From Chloroflexota bacterium (GTDB taxonomy: Bacteria; Chloroflexota; Anaerolineae; Aggregatilineales; Phototrophicaceae): DNA of 46,817 nt. Positions 1 through 8,957 of the stretch are shown one piece after another; the stretch's first letter is position 1, and the number at the start of each line of letters is the position of its first letter. A model generated the notes under the pieces. The model searched no databases. It was given only the letters and a program-made list of their open reading frames with translations, and was not told where the DNA came from. Where the stretch lies: assembly GCA_023430545.1 (NCBI GenBank), contig JAEZAF010000170.1, forward strand, positions 1-46,817. Reading direction: 5' to 3'. A program made the position numbers and the translations under genes.

Positions 1-926
1 CCCAGAAGCTGCGCGAAGACCAGCCCGACGCCGAATGCGACCGCATACTGCATCATCCCCAGCGCAAAGCGTGACAGCATCTTCCCAGCGATGAACTCAC
101 CGCCAGACACTGGCATCGTCATCAGGCGCTGGAGCGTCCACGTCTTGCGCTCGTTGATAAACACCGAGGTCGCCGCCAGCACGGTGAACATCACGTACAT
201 GCTGCCCATCCCCGGAACCGACTGGCGGAAGCCAGGAGCCTGTCGAGCGCTGTCGGCGGCCTGTGTATCAATGTCTGCCTGTGAAAACGCCACGCTGATC
301 GGGTCCGTCGCCCAGATCTCACCAGCACGGTTATAGGTCGATGCGCCAAACGCCTCAGCCTCATCTGCGTCTTCGAGCGCCAGCACATCCTGTGCAATCG
401 TATCCCCCATTTCGCGTGCAATCAGCGCGGCGCTCACGCGCTGCGTCGCCACCTGAACGAGGCGCAGCGTCGAGTCTTCCTCACCCAGTTCCGCGTCCGA
501 ACGGTAGATCAGCCCAACCTGCTGATCAGTTGTCAGCGCCTCACCAAAACCCGCCGGGATTTCGAGATAGCCGTCAGAAACACCATCGTTCAGACGGTTG
601 GCAACGGCATCGGCATCCAGCGCTGTCCCATTCAGGCGGCAGATCTCGTCTGGCACATCCGCTGTGATCCGGCACAGCACCAGTCGATCATTCAACCCGC
701 GCATCGTATCGAGAAACTGCTGCGAAGCCGCTGACTGATCGTGATCGACTACATCCAGCAGGATCGGCGGCGCTTCCGTCGGGCCGCTGCCAGCGAACGC
801 ACCGTTCGCCAGCCCGATTACCACCACCAATACTGCCGGGACCAGCACCATAAAGATCAGCAGCCCCTCTTCCCGGAAAGAGACGCGCAGATCGTTCAGC
901 GCAATCTGAAAAATTTTCCTGAACAT
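1..926 (-). CDS. ABC-2 type transporter permease, 3' end cut by window edge
   Basis: The reading frame opens at ATG 926 (MFRKIFQIALNDLRVSF) and runs without a stop to base 1, giving about 308 residues. A hydrophobic segment near residues 20-37 (LLIFMVLVPAVLVVVIGL) is followed by a large soluble loop. A second membrane region then starts near residue 243, after the family-typical stretch INERKTWTLQRLMTMPVSGG. This is the usual ABC-2 permease plan: one N-terminal helix, an extracytoplasmic domain, then a C-terminal helix bundle. GGAG overlaps the stop of the upstream permease gene, 14 bp away, so the two are probably translated together. The architecture matches its neighbour, so the pair likely forms a heterodimeric channel powered by the ATPase at 2383-3417. 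The substrate is unknown, and the last membrane helices lie outside the window. Confidence 0.88.
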   Translation of the reverse strand, partial: MFRKIFQIALNDLRVSFREEGLLIFMVLVPAVLVVVIGLANGAFAGSGPTEAPPILLDVVDHDQSAASQQFLDTMRGLNDRLVLCRITADVPDEICRLNGTALDADAVANRLNDGVSDGYLEIPAGFGEALTTDQQVGLIYRSDAELGEEDSTLRLVQVATQRVSAALIAREMGDTIAQDVLALEDADEAEAFGASTYNRAGEIWATDPISVAFSQADIDTQAADSARQAPGFRQSVPGMGSMYVMFTVLAATSVFINERKTWTLQRLMTMPVSGGEFIAGKMLSRFALGMMQYAVAFGVGLVFAQLL

Positions 927-940
927 GTGAATCGCGTCTC

Positions 941-2332
941 CTATTCCGATAACCGGCGATTAAACAGCCACAGGGCAAGGCTGAAGGTCGCGATACCAGC
1001 GGCCAGCAGCACCAGCACCGGAATCCCATACCCGGTCCGGTTCATGGCAAGTTCCGTGAAGGCATCGGTCCCCCAGTAGACCACCGAGAGATACGGAATC
1101 GGCATCGGAACGCTGAAGCCAAACGCGCCGCCGGCCACCGCCATCGCCATCGAGATCACCGTGCCAATCGTCTGCGCGGCTTCCGGTGTTTTAGCGGCTG
1201 CCGCCACAATCGCGCCGATTCCTGTCACAGCCAGTGCCGACGCCAGTACGACGATCACAATCCCGATGATATTCTGCCCCCAGATGAACTGGATCTCGCC
1301 CGCCAGCAGACTGCCGATCACCGAGAAGCCGATGAACAGCAGGACAAGCTGCGTCAGCACGTTGAAGAATACACCGCCCATCTTACCCAGCAGAATCTGC
1401 GTGCGTGTAGTCGGCGTCACCAGCAGGCGCTGCAAGGTCCATGTCCGCTGTTCTTCGAGAATCGTCGTCGCGTTACCGTAGGCGGTGAACAGCGCGAAGA
1501 AGATCGCCTGCGATGCCCCAAACAGCACCAGCATGTTGAACTGCACTTCCTCACCTTCGACCGTCTGCCGGTCGATCTGAATCGGTGCGATCGAGCCAGT
1601 CGCTGCACACTGAATCGTCTGCGTAAATGCCGAAGAACTCACCACCTGAACCAGCCGCGCTGTGCCATACTGGTCCGTGACAGTATCCAGCGTCGCGACC
1701 AGCCCGATATTGACCGTCGCAAGCTGCGTGCTGATGCCATCGACAATGCCGCGCACGATCTCGCCTGAAATCGGTGCTTCAGGATTGGCATAGACTTCGA
1801 TCTGCGTGGGCTTAATATCCTGATTCGGGCCGCTGTAGGTCAGATTGCCCGTGAAATCCGCCGGGATGATCACGGCGGCAGCATAAGTGCCAGCCTCAAC
1901 ACCTGCACGGGCAGCGGCTGGATCATCCAGCACGGTCGGTTCAAGCAGTGTCTCCAGCGACAGTGCGCTGTTGGCGGTGTCACTGCCGGTCAATGTCTCT
2001 TCGGAGGTCGAACTGGCAACTGTCGCGTCCTCATTCGTCGGGCAGTCCGCCTCATCGTCAGTTTCAGCGCCGACTGCGGTCTGGGTAGTCATCTCGCCGG
2101 TGAGGATGCCCGTCAAAATCTCGCCGTTATTGATATTCGGTCCACCCGCGTCAAGATTGACAATCGCGACCGGGATGTCCTGCACCGGCGCACTGTCGGC
2201 ACTGATGCCGCCAAATGTCACCGCGATAATCGAGGCAATCGCCAGCGGCGCGGCAAACATCATCAGCAGCAGGTTGCGATCCTGAAACGTAGACCGCACT
2301 TCCTTGAGTGTAATCGTCCAGATTTTATTCAT
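941..2332 (-). CDS. ABC-2 type transporter permease
   Basis: 463 residues. The N-terminus (MNKIWTITLKEVRSTFQDRN) leads into a first membrane helix at about 21-42. An extracytoplasmic domain of about 230 residues follows; its first part is acidic and Ser/Thr-rich. Five hydrophobic segments occupy about 265-455, and the region before them carries LEEQRTWTLQRLLVTPTTR, the typical ABC-2 permease signature. It is the middle gene of a three-gene minus-strand operon, 50 bp after the ATPase and 14 bp before the second permease. The role is inferred as ATP-driven export across the cytoplasmic membrane (drug, lipid or peptide type); nothing in the sequence names the substrate. The family call is firm. 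Confidence 0.92.
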   Translation of the reverse strand: MNKIWTITLKEVRSTFQDRNLLLMMFAAPLAIASIIAVTFGGISADSAPVQDIPVAIVNLDAGGPNINNGEILTGILTGEMTTQTAVGAETDDEADCPTNEDATVASSTSEETLTGSDTANSALSLETLLEPTVLDDPAAARAGVEAGTYAAAVIIPADFTGNLTYSGPNQDIKPTQIEVYANPEAPISGEIVRGIVDGISTQLATVNIGLVATLDTVTDQYGTARLVQVVSSSAFTQTIQCAATGSIAPIQIDRQTVEGEEVQFNMLVLFGASQAIFFALFTAYGNATTILEEQRTWTLQRLLVTPTTRTQILLGKMGGVFFNVLTQLVLLFIGFSVIGSLLAGEIQFIWGQNIIGIVIVVLASALAVTGIGAIVAAAAKTPEAAQTIGTVISMAMAVAGGAFGFSVPMPIPYLSVVYWGTDAFTELAMNRTGYGIPVLVLLAAGIATFSLALWLFNRRLSE

Positions 2333-2382
2333 CGATGTCCTGTCCTTTTTGGTTGAAACGGGATGACTGCATGGCCTGTGGC

Positions 2383-3417
2383 TTAATCACGCAGCGCACG
2401 CCCCGTCAGCTTCAGGAACAGGGACTCCAGATCCGGCTCGCGGACTTCCACCGACTGCACATTGCGTCCGGTATCCGCTGCAATCCGGATGATCTCCGGC
2501 AGCGCGGTGCGTCCACGGCGGGCATACACCGTCGCCTTGCAGTTGGTGGAATTGTCGTGCGTCGGTTCCACCTGAACGTGCGTCACTGTGGGGGCGGCTT
2601 CCAGCTTGGCAATGAAATCCTGCGGCAGATTCGACTCTGCGAACGTGATAATCAGGCGGTCTTCTTCCCCGACCTGCTGCATCAGTTCGTTTTGTGTCCC
2701 CATCGCGATGATCTTCCCCTGATCGATGATCGCCACGCGGTCGCTTAACTCCTGGGCTTCTTCCATCAGATGGGTGGTGTACAGCACGGTCATGCCGTAT
2801 TCGTCGCGCATTCGCAGCACCGTTTCCAGGATGCGGCGGCGGCTCTGTGGGTCAACACCGACCGTCGGCTCATCCATATACACCAACTGCGGCTCGTGCA
2901 GCAGCCCGACACCGATATTGACGCGCCGCTTCATCCCTCCGGAGAACGTCTCGACACGGTCGTTCTGACGATCCTTCAGGTCGATGAAGTCCAGCACTTC
3001 ATCCATTCGACGATCCAGTCCCTTACCGCTCATGCCGTACATCTGACCGAAGAAGCGCAGATTCTGCCGGGCGGACAGCGTCTGATAAAGCGCGATTTCC
3101 TGCGGGACGACTCCCAGCAGCCGCTTGGCTTCCATCGGCTGGCGCGTGATGGAATACCCGCCGATGGTGGCGTCACCTTCGGTCGGTGTCACCAGACCGC
3201 TGATCATCGAGATTGTCGTGGTCTTACCTGCGCCGTTTGGCCCCAGCAGGCTGAAGATCTCACCCTTTCGGATCTCAAGATCGACACCATCCACAGCGCG
3301 GACGACCGTTCCATCGGCGCGTTTATAGGCCTTCACCAGATGCTGCGCTTTCACCAGCGGTGGCTGCACCGTCGCTGATGCAGATGCTGCGGGCGCTGTT
3401 TTAATATCGGGCTGCAT
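2383..3417 (-). CDS. ABC transporter ATP-binding protein (ABC-2 exporter ATPase)
   Basis: 344 residues. The nucleotide-binding domain has Walker A GPNGAGKT at 59-66, Q-loop near 106, signature FSGGM at 158-162, Walker B LVYMDE at 178-183 and an H-loop in TTHLMEEA. The C-terminal 100 or so residues form the extra domain found in many CcmA/DrrA/NatA-type ATPases. About 22 low-complexity Ala/Pro residues precede the domain. The ATG has a good ribosome site (GGAGG, 4 nt spacing). It is the first gene of the operon with two ABC-2 permeases, and it powers their export activity from the cytoplasmic face. Substrate is not deducible. Confidence 0.95.
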   Translation of the reverse strand: MQPDIKTAPAASASATVQPPLVKAQHLVKAYKRADGTVVRAVDGVDLEIRKGEIFSLLGPNGAGKTTTISMISGLVTPTEGDATIGGYSITRQPMEAKRLLGVVPQEIALYQTLSARQNLRFFGQMYGMSGKGLDRRMDEVLDFIDLKDRQNDRVETFSGGMKRRVNIGVGLLHEPQLVYMDEPTVGVDPQSRRRILETVLRMRDEYGMTVLYTTHLMEEAQELSDRVAIIDQGKIIAMGTQNELMQQVGEEDRLIITFAESNLPQDFIAKLEAAPTVTHVQVEPTHDNSTNCKATVYARRGRTALPEIIRIAADTGRNVQSVEVREPDLESLFLKLTGRALRD

Positions 3418-3459
3418 GGTTCCTCCGTGTAATCAATAACGAACTATTCTTTACTACGC

Positions 3460-3487
3460 ATTCTATAGGCAAGGAGTTGTGCATCAA
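3460..3487 (-). promoter_or_regulatory. Putative promoter of the ABC-2 operon
   Basis: On the minus strand TTGATG (3487-3482) and TAGAAT (3465-3460) are separated by 16 bp, about 40 bp upstream of the ATPase start. The match is moderate and only inferred from the sequence. The rest of 3418-3685 holds no gene that I can see. Confidence 0.4.
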
Positions 3488-3685
3488 TTGTGAAAAACAC
3501 GACACAGCAGCACGAGATCGCAGAAGCAGGGGCAGCGGTGGGATTGCCCAGAGGTCATAAACGGGTCTTGCCCCTGTGACGGCCTCAAGTTTATAGTGGA
3601 GACTGAACAGCTGCGGTGCTGAAACCGTGGATTTTTACTTTCGCCTGGTTCACTTGATCTGACTGCGCTCAGTCACAGGAATATT

Positions 3686-4153
3686 ATGCCCATACGTTAC
3701 CGTCAGGACATGAGTAGTACCACCCTGCTGAAATATGTCAGCGATATTGAGAATATCCTGTCGATGATCGACATCAACCCGAATGAGTCCCGCGCCCACT
3801 CGATTGAGGGCTTCCGCTGGCTCTTTCAGTGGGGATCTGCCCGCATCGAAGTCACCGTTGCCGAGCGCGGGGCCGCTGGTTATCTTCAGGTCTCCTCACC
3901 GCTGATGACCCTGCCTGACACCGGTCTGGAAGCCTTCTTCCGGGCGCTGCTCAATCAGAATCTGGAGATGACCAGCGCCGCACTCGCCCTGCATGAAAAT
4001 GTCGTCTACGTGTTCAGCGAACGTCCGCTGGATGGCATGGACACCGAAGAGGCGCGTTTTATCATCACGCGGGTGGCATCCTACGCCGACGATCTCGACA
4101 ATTATCTGGTCAACACCTACGGCGGCAAACTGTACGAAGACGACGCGAATTAA
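3686..4153 (+). CDS. YbjN / type III secretion chaperone-like small protein
   Basis: 155 residues, no signal peptide or membrane segment. It reads as a single alpha/beta domain: an N-terminal helix (LLKYVSDIENILSMI), a strand with FRWLFQWGSARIEVTV, a Pro-Leu turn (MTLPDTGLEAFFRALLNQNLEM), and strands ALALHENVVYVFSERPLDGMD followed by an acidic C-terminal helix. This order resembles YbjN and the CesT/SycD-like class I secretion-chaperone fold, which also occurs in many bacteria without secretion systems. No secretion genes are nearby, so a chaperone role is not implied. ATG 3686 is chosen because AGGA lies 5 nt before it; the inner ATG at 3710 has AGGA only 1 nt away. Function unknown. Confidence 0.7.
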   Translation: MPIRYRQDMSSTTLLKYVSDIENILSMIDINPNESRAHSIEGFRWLFQWGSARIEVTVAERGAAGYLQVSSPLMTLPDTGLEAFFRALLNQNLEMTSAALALHENVVYVFSERPLDGMDTEEARFIITRVASYADDLDNYLVNTYGGKLYEDDAN

Positions 4154-4194
4154 CATGGCTGTGAGGGACACCCACACGTCATAACACTTCCGTA

Positions 4195-4232
4195 TGGGCG
4201 GGGGCCACGGCGATTCATCGCAGCCCCGCCCA
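4195..4232. terminator. Hairpin between convergent genes (bidirectional terminator candidate)
   Basis: A perfect 9-bp stem TGGGCGGGG (4195-4203) / CCCCGCCCA (4224-4232) encloses a smaller GCGA/TCGC hairpin. It lies between the convergent genes ending at 4153 and 4249. There is no clear T tract, so termination strength is uncertain. Confidence 0.5.
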
Positions 4233-4248
4233 CTCGCCTATCCACACC

Positions 4249-5382
4249 TCATTCCCTAAACTGCTGACGGAACGCCTTTTCCGCGGCCTGATAACCCTGA
4301 TCGATCAGCATTCGGCTGGCACTTTCGTCATAGTCGATGATCCGCGCCACTGGCAGAAACTGCTCCGGCGCGACGATCACATCCTGTACGATCCGGTACT
4401 GCATCGGCTTGCCCTGCTGCACTGCGTCCTGTGACATCCGGCTGAAGGTACGTGCAGTTTTCAGTTCGGTGCGAAACGACGCCAGCAGCGCCCAGTCCAG
4501 CGCGAACGTCATCGCCTCAGCGAAGTCCTGAGGCAGACGCGCCCCGGCTGGCGGCGCTTCATCGGTTTCCCACCACGGCGTCATCATCACGATCACCGCT
4601 TCCATGATCTCTTCAATCGGCTGATCACTGACCGCATCAAACGCGGGACTCAACGGTGTATTCGCGACCACTGCACCATCCCAGTAAAGCTGATCGTCGG
4701 TGTCTTTCGTCCACGGGTAAACAATCGGGATGCTGCAACTGGCGATAATCCGGCGGCCTGTAACCGGTGTCTTGACCATATCGCGGCCAGTGCGCCGGTG
4801 TGTCATCGGATAATTGGAGAACAGCATCGCTTCGCCCGTCTGCACATTGGTCGCGCTGATTATCAGCCGCGTGCGGCTCTCGGCGATCTTCTGTTCATCC
4901 AGCCGCATCCGCGTCAGCATCGTCTCGTACAGCGGCGCGGTATCCAGCAGATTGTTCCAGCGGCCAATCAGCCACCGGCTCAACCGTCCAGGCAGCAACG
5001 GGATCGGCGGCCAGCTATCTTCGGCATCAGGGGAAAACGCTTTTTCCTTCGAGACGACCGGCAGTTTCGTGCCGATGAAAGAACGCATCATCCGCTGTGT
5101 CACCCACCGCGCCAGTACCCCCATCCCCGGCGGGATACCCTGTACATCGCGTTCGCGCAGCGACAGCCAGAACTGCTCCAGCGCTTCTGCGCTCATCCCC
5201 TGCGTGATGGCCGCCCCATTGACCGCGCCAATTGACGTGCCGATGATGATATCCGGCACCCACGCCCCCTGATGTGCATGGTCCACGCCGGATTTCTGCG
5301 CCTGCATCAGATATTTAAAAACCCCGGCGTGAAAGGCCCCACGTCCACCCCCGCCGGAAAGCACCAGAACTTTGATTGTCAT
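4249..5382 (-). CDS. Patatin-like phospholipase family protein
   Basis: 377 residues. The N-terminus has the oxyanion motif SGGGGRGAFHAG (9-20) and the nucleophile elbow GTSIG with Ser50; the dyad aspartate lies in WDGAVVANTPL near residue 235. These are the defining features of the patatin/RssA/NTE serine acylhydrolases, which use a Ser-Asp dyad on lipid esters. There is no signal peptide, so a cytoplasmic or membrane-face enzyme is expected. The region between the two motifs is longer than in small RssA-type proteins. It stands alone on the minus strand, convergent with the small gene at 3686. The ribosome site is weak (GGATG, 8 nt). Lipid substrate unknown. Confidence 0.9.
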   Translation of the reverse strand: MTIKVLVLSGGGGRGAFHAGVFKYLMQAQKSGVDHAHQGAWVPDIIIGTSIGAVNGAAITQGMSAEALEQFWLSLRERDVQGIPPGMGVLARWVTQRMMRSFIGTKLPVVSKEKAFSPDAEDSWPPIPLLPGRLSRWLIGRWNNLLDTAPLYETMLTRMRLDEQKIAESRTRLIISATNVQTGEAMLFSNYPMTHRRTGRDMVKTPVTGRRIIASCSIPIVYPWTKDTDDQLYWDGAVVANTPLSPAFDAVSDQPIEEIMEAVIVMMTPWWETDEAPPAGARLPQDFAEAMTFALDWALLASFRTELKTARTFSRMSQDAVQQGKPMQYRIVQDVIVAPEQFLPVARIIDYDESASRMLIDQGYQAAEKAFRQQFRE

Positions 5383-5509
5383 GAAAGCAGCATCCGTTCT
5401 GTTAAGGGCATCCTTGTTGAGTCAGACCTTAAGCATAATGAGGGTGAATAAGAGACGCAACTGATGTGTAAACCGATGTTTCAAAAATCGCTCAATACGA
5501 ACCTTATGG

Positions 5510-6175
5510 CTAACGGATCACATCAGAACACAGCCTGTAAACAGCTTCAGGGATGAAAATAGCGTAATGGACATCGCAGTCCAGCCAGTGACCGACCTCC
5601 TCCGGGTCAACCTCAGCCTGAACAAGTTTTCCATTCAGGACTGCTTGCGGATAGAGCAGTTCATCTTCGACTCCAAAGACCCTGATCATCTCAATCAATG
5701 GAAAATATCCGTCCTGACTGAACCGCTGTTGTACGGCGCGATATAAATCAGGCTGCGGAAAATGTCCAAAGGGATCAAGCGTAAAGGGCGTTATAATCGG
5801 CAGAAGATAACCCTGTTCGGTAGCAGTGGCATGCCTTAACTGGTCATCACTAAAAATTAAAACCTCGCCATCATCCCTGATCGCGATGATGCTCTTCCAA
5901 CGATCACGCAGAACTGTCCACTCCAGATTTCGATTGACATGCTGGTAGCTTCTCGTCGTAGAAAAATGTTTCAGGAAGCCCGCAGCCCACAGCATGCCCC
6001 AACGCGAATGTTTCAGGCACTTGAGGTGACAATGCCCTGCTGCGTAATGCTCTGCATCGTTTAAAGCGTTATCAGCGCCATCGATTCTGTCCAGAAAATA
6101 TTCCTGACAGACAATGTCCTGCCCGGACAATTCGAGCACGATCTGATGACAGACAAAGCATTCTGCGTACGTCAT
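5510..6175 (-). CDS. Hypothetical protein with N-terminal Cys/His cluster
   Basis: 221 residues; I do not recognise the family. The N-terminus holds CFVCH and, some 45 residues later, HYAAGHCHLKC. This spacing of CxxC and HxxC pairs suggests a single zinc site of HNH or zinc-ribbon-like type, but no nuclease residues can be assigned with confidence. The remainder is a soluble alpha/beta protein with many aromatic residues (EWTVLRDRWKSIIAIRDDGE). No signal peptide. The start at 6175 is chosen because AGGA lies 8 nt before this ATG, whereas for the ATG at 6184 it abuts the codon. It is transcribed divergently from the DUF423 gene. Confidence 0.6.
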   Translation of the reverse strand: MTYAECFVCHQIVLELSGQDIVCQEYFLDRIDGADNALNDAEHYAAGHCHLKCLKHSRWGMLWAAGFLKHFSTTRSYQHVNRNLEWTVLRDRWKSIIAIRDDGEVLIFSDDQLRHATATEQGYLLPIITPFTLDPFGHFPQPDLYRAVQQRFSQDGYFPLIEMIRVFGVEDELLYPQAVLNGKLVQAEVDPEEVGHWLDCDVHYAIFIPEAVYRLCSDVIR

Positions 6176-6258
6176 TCGAGACATCCTGAAATTTTACCGG
6201 CGTTTGCCCTGTTTCATTTATACACCTGGTTGCGGCCTGTGAAGAGAGAAGCGGCTGG

Positions 6259-6267
6259 TGCTACAAT
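6259..6267 (+). promoter_or_regulatory. Extended -10 promoter for the DUF423 gene
   Basis: TGcTACAAT is an extended -10 element (TG at 6259-6260, TACAAT at 6262-6267) 44 bp upstream of the start codon. No convincing -35 is present. The same TGCTACAATC string occurs before the GNAT gene at 32746, suggesting a recurrent promoter form in this genome. Confidence 0.5.
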
Positions 6268-6310
6268 CACCCCACTGCGTTATCGGAATTGGAGAAGGAT
6301 TGGAATCGCA

Positions 6311-6715
6311 ATGCCACGCACGTTGTTACTGTTAGCCGCCGTCATGGGCTTTCTCGGAGTCGGTTTAGGGGCTTTCGGTGCCCATGCGCTGGAAAGCCGT
6401 CTGGAAGCCAACGGTCGCACCGACACCTATCAGACCGCCAATCGTTATCACCTGATCCACGCCGTCGCGCTGATTGGGGTGGCACTGGTCACCGCACAGG
6501 TCAGCCCGGAGTCATCAAACTGGATCAACTGGGCCGGGAATCTGCTGTTTCTGGGGTCGCTGGTCTTCTCAGGCAGTCTGTATATACTCGCCGTCTTCGA
6601 CCTGCGCATCATGGGGGCTGTCGCGCCCATTGGTGGCGCACTGATGCTGGGCGGATGGCTGTGTCTTGGCGTCACCGCGTGGCAGTGGACGGCAACGACA
6701 CCGTCATCGTCTTAA
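6311..6715 (+). CDS. DUF423 family small integral membrane protein
   Basis: 134 residues with four predicted membrane helices. The N-terminal LGVGLGAFGAHALE and the later TANRYHLIHAVAL are the conserved DUF423 (YgdD-like) motifs, and length and topology match the family. The function of the family is not established. Start 6311 is the ATG that aligns with the family N-terminus; GGAGAAGG lies 12 nt upstream, a little long. A longer in-frame extension exists but would add a non-family leader. The gene is monocistronic, facing the hydrolase gene at 6781 across a hairpin. Confidence 0.9.
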   Translation: MPRTLLLLAAVMGFLGVGLGAFGAHALESRLEANGRTDTYQTANRYHLIHAVALIGVALVTAQVSPESSNWINWAGNLLFLGSLVFSGSLYILAVFDLRIMGAVAPIGGALMLGGWLCLGVTAWQWTATTPSSS

Positions 6716-6728
6716 ATACAGAATAGAA

Positions 6729-6758
6729 AGACGGGAAGCCGTACTCGACTTCCCGTCT
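6729..6758. terminator. Hairpin between convergent genes
   Basis: Perfect 10-bp inverted repeat AGACGGGAAG (6729-6738) / CTTCCCGTCT (6749-6758) with a 10-nt loop, between the ends of the DUF423 and beta-lactamase-family genes. Likely shared terminator; T tracts are short. Confidence 0.6.
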
Positions 6759-6780
6759 GATGTGATCGTGCGGTAACTGC

Positions 6781-8763
6781 TTATTCGACCCTGGTGAGCG
6801 TCACATCCTGCGACGGGTCAATCGGATTGGAAGCAGTGGCGGTCACTGTACCATCCTCATCGATCTCGAAGGTCAGCAAAATGCCTTCCAGCTCGTCCGC
6901 GCCAATATACTGGCCTTCAGTATCGGTCGCCAGCAGTTCTCCACTGAGGAAGTCAGTCGTTGCGATGAACTGACCTTCGTCATTCAGCGTCAGGCTGACA
7001 CCCAGATCATATTCGCCCAGATACGGCTCGACCGCTTCGGCATCCACCGGGTGTCCTTCCGGAAGCTGTGCCATAATCTGCGCGTAAAACGCCTGAATCT
7101 GTTCCTGTGCCGCCGCATACACCTCGATTGAATCGTGATCGAGATCGAAGATCAGTTCCAGAATATAGGCGTTCACCGCAGATGTGAAGTTGGTCGCACC
7201 GGAAGCATTCGCCAGTACGACGACACCGAAGTCAGCTTCACGGATAAACGCGAAATCGGATGTGAAGCCGGCGGTATTGCCACCATGCATAATCACGGGT
7301 AAACCGCTGTAGCTGCCGACATACCAGCCCATGGCATAACGGCTGCCATCCCCCATCACAAGGCCGGGGATCTGCGTCTCCACCAGGTTCTCGGTCGAGA
7401 CCAGTTGTTCACCATCCGCGCTTTCGCCAAAAGCAAGCTGCATCTGAAGGTACTTCGCCATCTCGTTCGCACTGGACCACACCGCACCTGCCGGGGCTAA
7501 CGGCTCAACAAACCGTTCCAGATCCAGTGAGACCGCTTCAATTTCGCCGGTTTCGTAATCATAGGCATACGGCATCGCATGATTGTCATCGGCGACGGCC
7601 TCATCCAGATCAATCGTCGAGCGTTCCATCCCCAGTGGGTCGAACAGCCGTGTCTGAAGCAGATCGGTGTAGACTTCCATCACATCATCACCGAAGGTGG
7701 CACCGGCGGCCAGCGCCGCGACAAAACCGCCCGTTGCGACCATCTGATTGCTGTAGTTGAACGCCTCTCCGGGGGCAGAAACCAGCGGGATCTGCGCGAG
7801 GCTCGCGATCATGTCTTCGGGTGTCATTTCCTTCAACATCAGAATCAGGTCATAGCGTGCGACACCACTGCTGTTGTTTACCAGATCGCGCACACGAATC
7901 TGTTCCGTCGCTTCAGGTTCAGAGAGGGCGAATTCCGGCAGAATGTCGGTGACGGGAGTATCCCAGTCCAGCACACCTTCATCGACCAGTGTTGCCATCA
8001 GGAAGGTCGTCATCGACTTGGTGGTCGAGCCGATCATGAACAGTGTATCTGCATCAACCGGTTCGCCATCGACCTCACGGACGCCAAAGCCATTGCTGTA
8101 GACGACTTCACCGTTCTGCACAATCGCCACCGAAGCACCATTGACGTGATAATCTTCAAGTGCCTGCTCGATATACGTCTCAAGGTCAGCCGCCATCACA
8201 TCGTCGAATTCCAGCGGTTCCGTACCCGTCAGGTCCAGTGACCCGGCAAACTCAATGCCAAGAATCAGCTCGTTCAGGGCCGGTGTTGCCGAGACCAGTG
8301 CACTCTGATCCGGTGAGGTAATGTAGAACACATAATAGGCATCCCCTTCCAGACGCACCACCGAAACGGACAGGGTTCCGGAGCCATCTGCACTGGCGTA
8401 CAGGTACTGCTTCCATACGCCTTTCGGTGTGATCGCGTCGTTGATGGCCTGAGCTTCCAGTTCCTGCTCCGGATCAACCAGCGCGACGGCCACCCCAGAT
8501 GCGGCCAGTTCATCTTCTGCAGTGTCAGCCTCCACCCGTACGATGTAGATACTGCTGCCATCCACTGTGGTGAAGTGGGCATATTCGTCAGTGCTCTCGT
8601 TCGTCGTGTTCGCCGGAATGGGAACGGTATACGATCCATCCGGGGCAGTAAATGTCGTTTCTTCTTCCTGCGCGCTGACGCCGAATGCGCTCAGCGCCAG
8701 CACAAACAGCAACGCCAGCAGCAGCGACACTCTGTTTCTAACACTCCTGATTTCAGGACGCAT
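6781..8763 (-). CDS. Secreted serine hydrolase, beta-lactamase / class C-like family
   Basis: 660 residues. A signal peptide (VSLLLALLFVLALSAFGVSAQ) opens the protein. An N-terminal beta domain (about 35-180) precedes the serine beta-lactamase-like domain (about 195-530). The latter has SxxK as STTK (Ser246, Lys249), YSN in FNYSNQMV, and HGG in MHGGNTAGF, which replaces the KTG of true beta-lactamases as in esterases and D-aminopeptidase-like members. A C-terminal domain of about 100 residues resembles the barrel attached to many such hydrolases. It acts outside the membrane on an ester, amide or peptide substrate I cannot name; antibiotic resistance should not be inferred. ATG 8763 is preferred over TTG 8769 because AAGG lies 8 nt before it. 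Confidence 0.9.
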   Translation of the reverse strand: MRPEIRSVRNRVSLLLALLFVLALSAFGVSAQEEETTFTAPDGSYTVPIPANTTNESTDEYAHFTTVDGSSIYIVRVEADTAEDELAASGVAVALVDPEQELEAQAINDAITPKGVWKQYLYASADGSGTLSVSVVRLEGDAYYVFYITSPDQSALVSATPALNELILGIEFAGSLDLTGTEPLEFDDVMAADLETYIEQALEDYHVNGASVAIVQNGEVVYSNGFGVREVDGEPVDADTLFMIGSTTKSMTTFLMATLVDEGVLDWDTPVTDILPEFALSEPEATEQIRVRDLVNNSSGVARYDLILMLKEMTPEDMIASLAQIPLVSAPGEAFNYSNQMVATGGFVAALAAGATFGDDVMEVYTDLLQTRLFDPLGMERSTIDLDEAVADDNHAMPYAYDYETGEIEAVSLDLERFVEPLAPAGAVWSSANEMAKYLQMQLAFGESADGEQLVSTENLVETQIPGLVMGDGSRYAMGWYVGSYSGLPVIMHGGNTAGFTSDFAFIREADFGVVVLANASGATNFTSAVNAYILELIFDLDHDSIEVYAAAQEQIQAFYAQIMAQLPEGHPVDAEAVEPYLGEYDLGVSLTLNDEGQFIATTDFLSGELLATDTEGQYIGADELEGILLTFEIDEDGTVTATASNPIDPSQDVTLTRVE

Positions 8764-8856
8764 ATTCAAAACCTTTCGTTTTATCTCACCGGTAAATAAC
8801 CTGCTTTGATCTACGCAGCAGCAGTGCTGCGGTTGCTCACTTCATCGGATTTTAAT

Positions 8857-8884
8857 ATTTAGATAGTTAGACATTCATCTAAAT
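8857..8884. promoter_or_regulatory. Inverted repeat, possible operator of the serine hydrolase gene
   Basis: A perfect inverted repeat ATTTAGAT (8857-8864) / ATCTAAAT (8877-8884), with an inner overlapping TTAGA/TCTAA pair, lies in an AT-rich stretch 94-121 bp upstream of the hydrolase start. On the minus strand it is followed by AT-rich sequence that could hold a -10 box. It looks like a dimeric regulator site; the regulator is unknown. Confidence 0.4.
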
Positions 8885-8892
8885 AATAAAAC

Positions 8893-8935
8893 AAAAAAGG
8901 ACACGGATCAAGGGGCTTTGCCCCCTAATCCGTGT
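8893..8935 (-). terminator. Intrinsic terminator of gltX
   Basis: On the minus strand an 8-bp outer stem ACACGGAT/ATCCGTGT encloses an inner GGGGC-type hairpin and is followed by six T residues (8898-8893), 23 bp after the gltX stop. Confidence 0.85.
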
Positions 8936-8957
8936 GGGGATGGTGAAAATGCAGATG

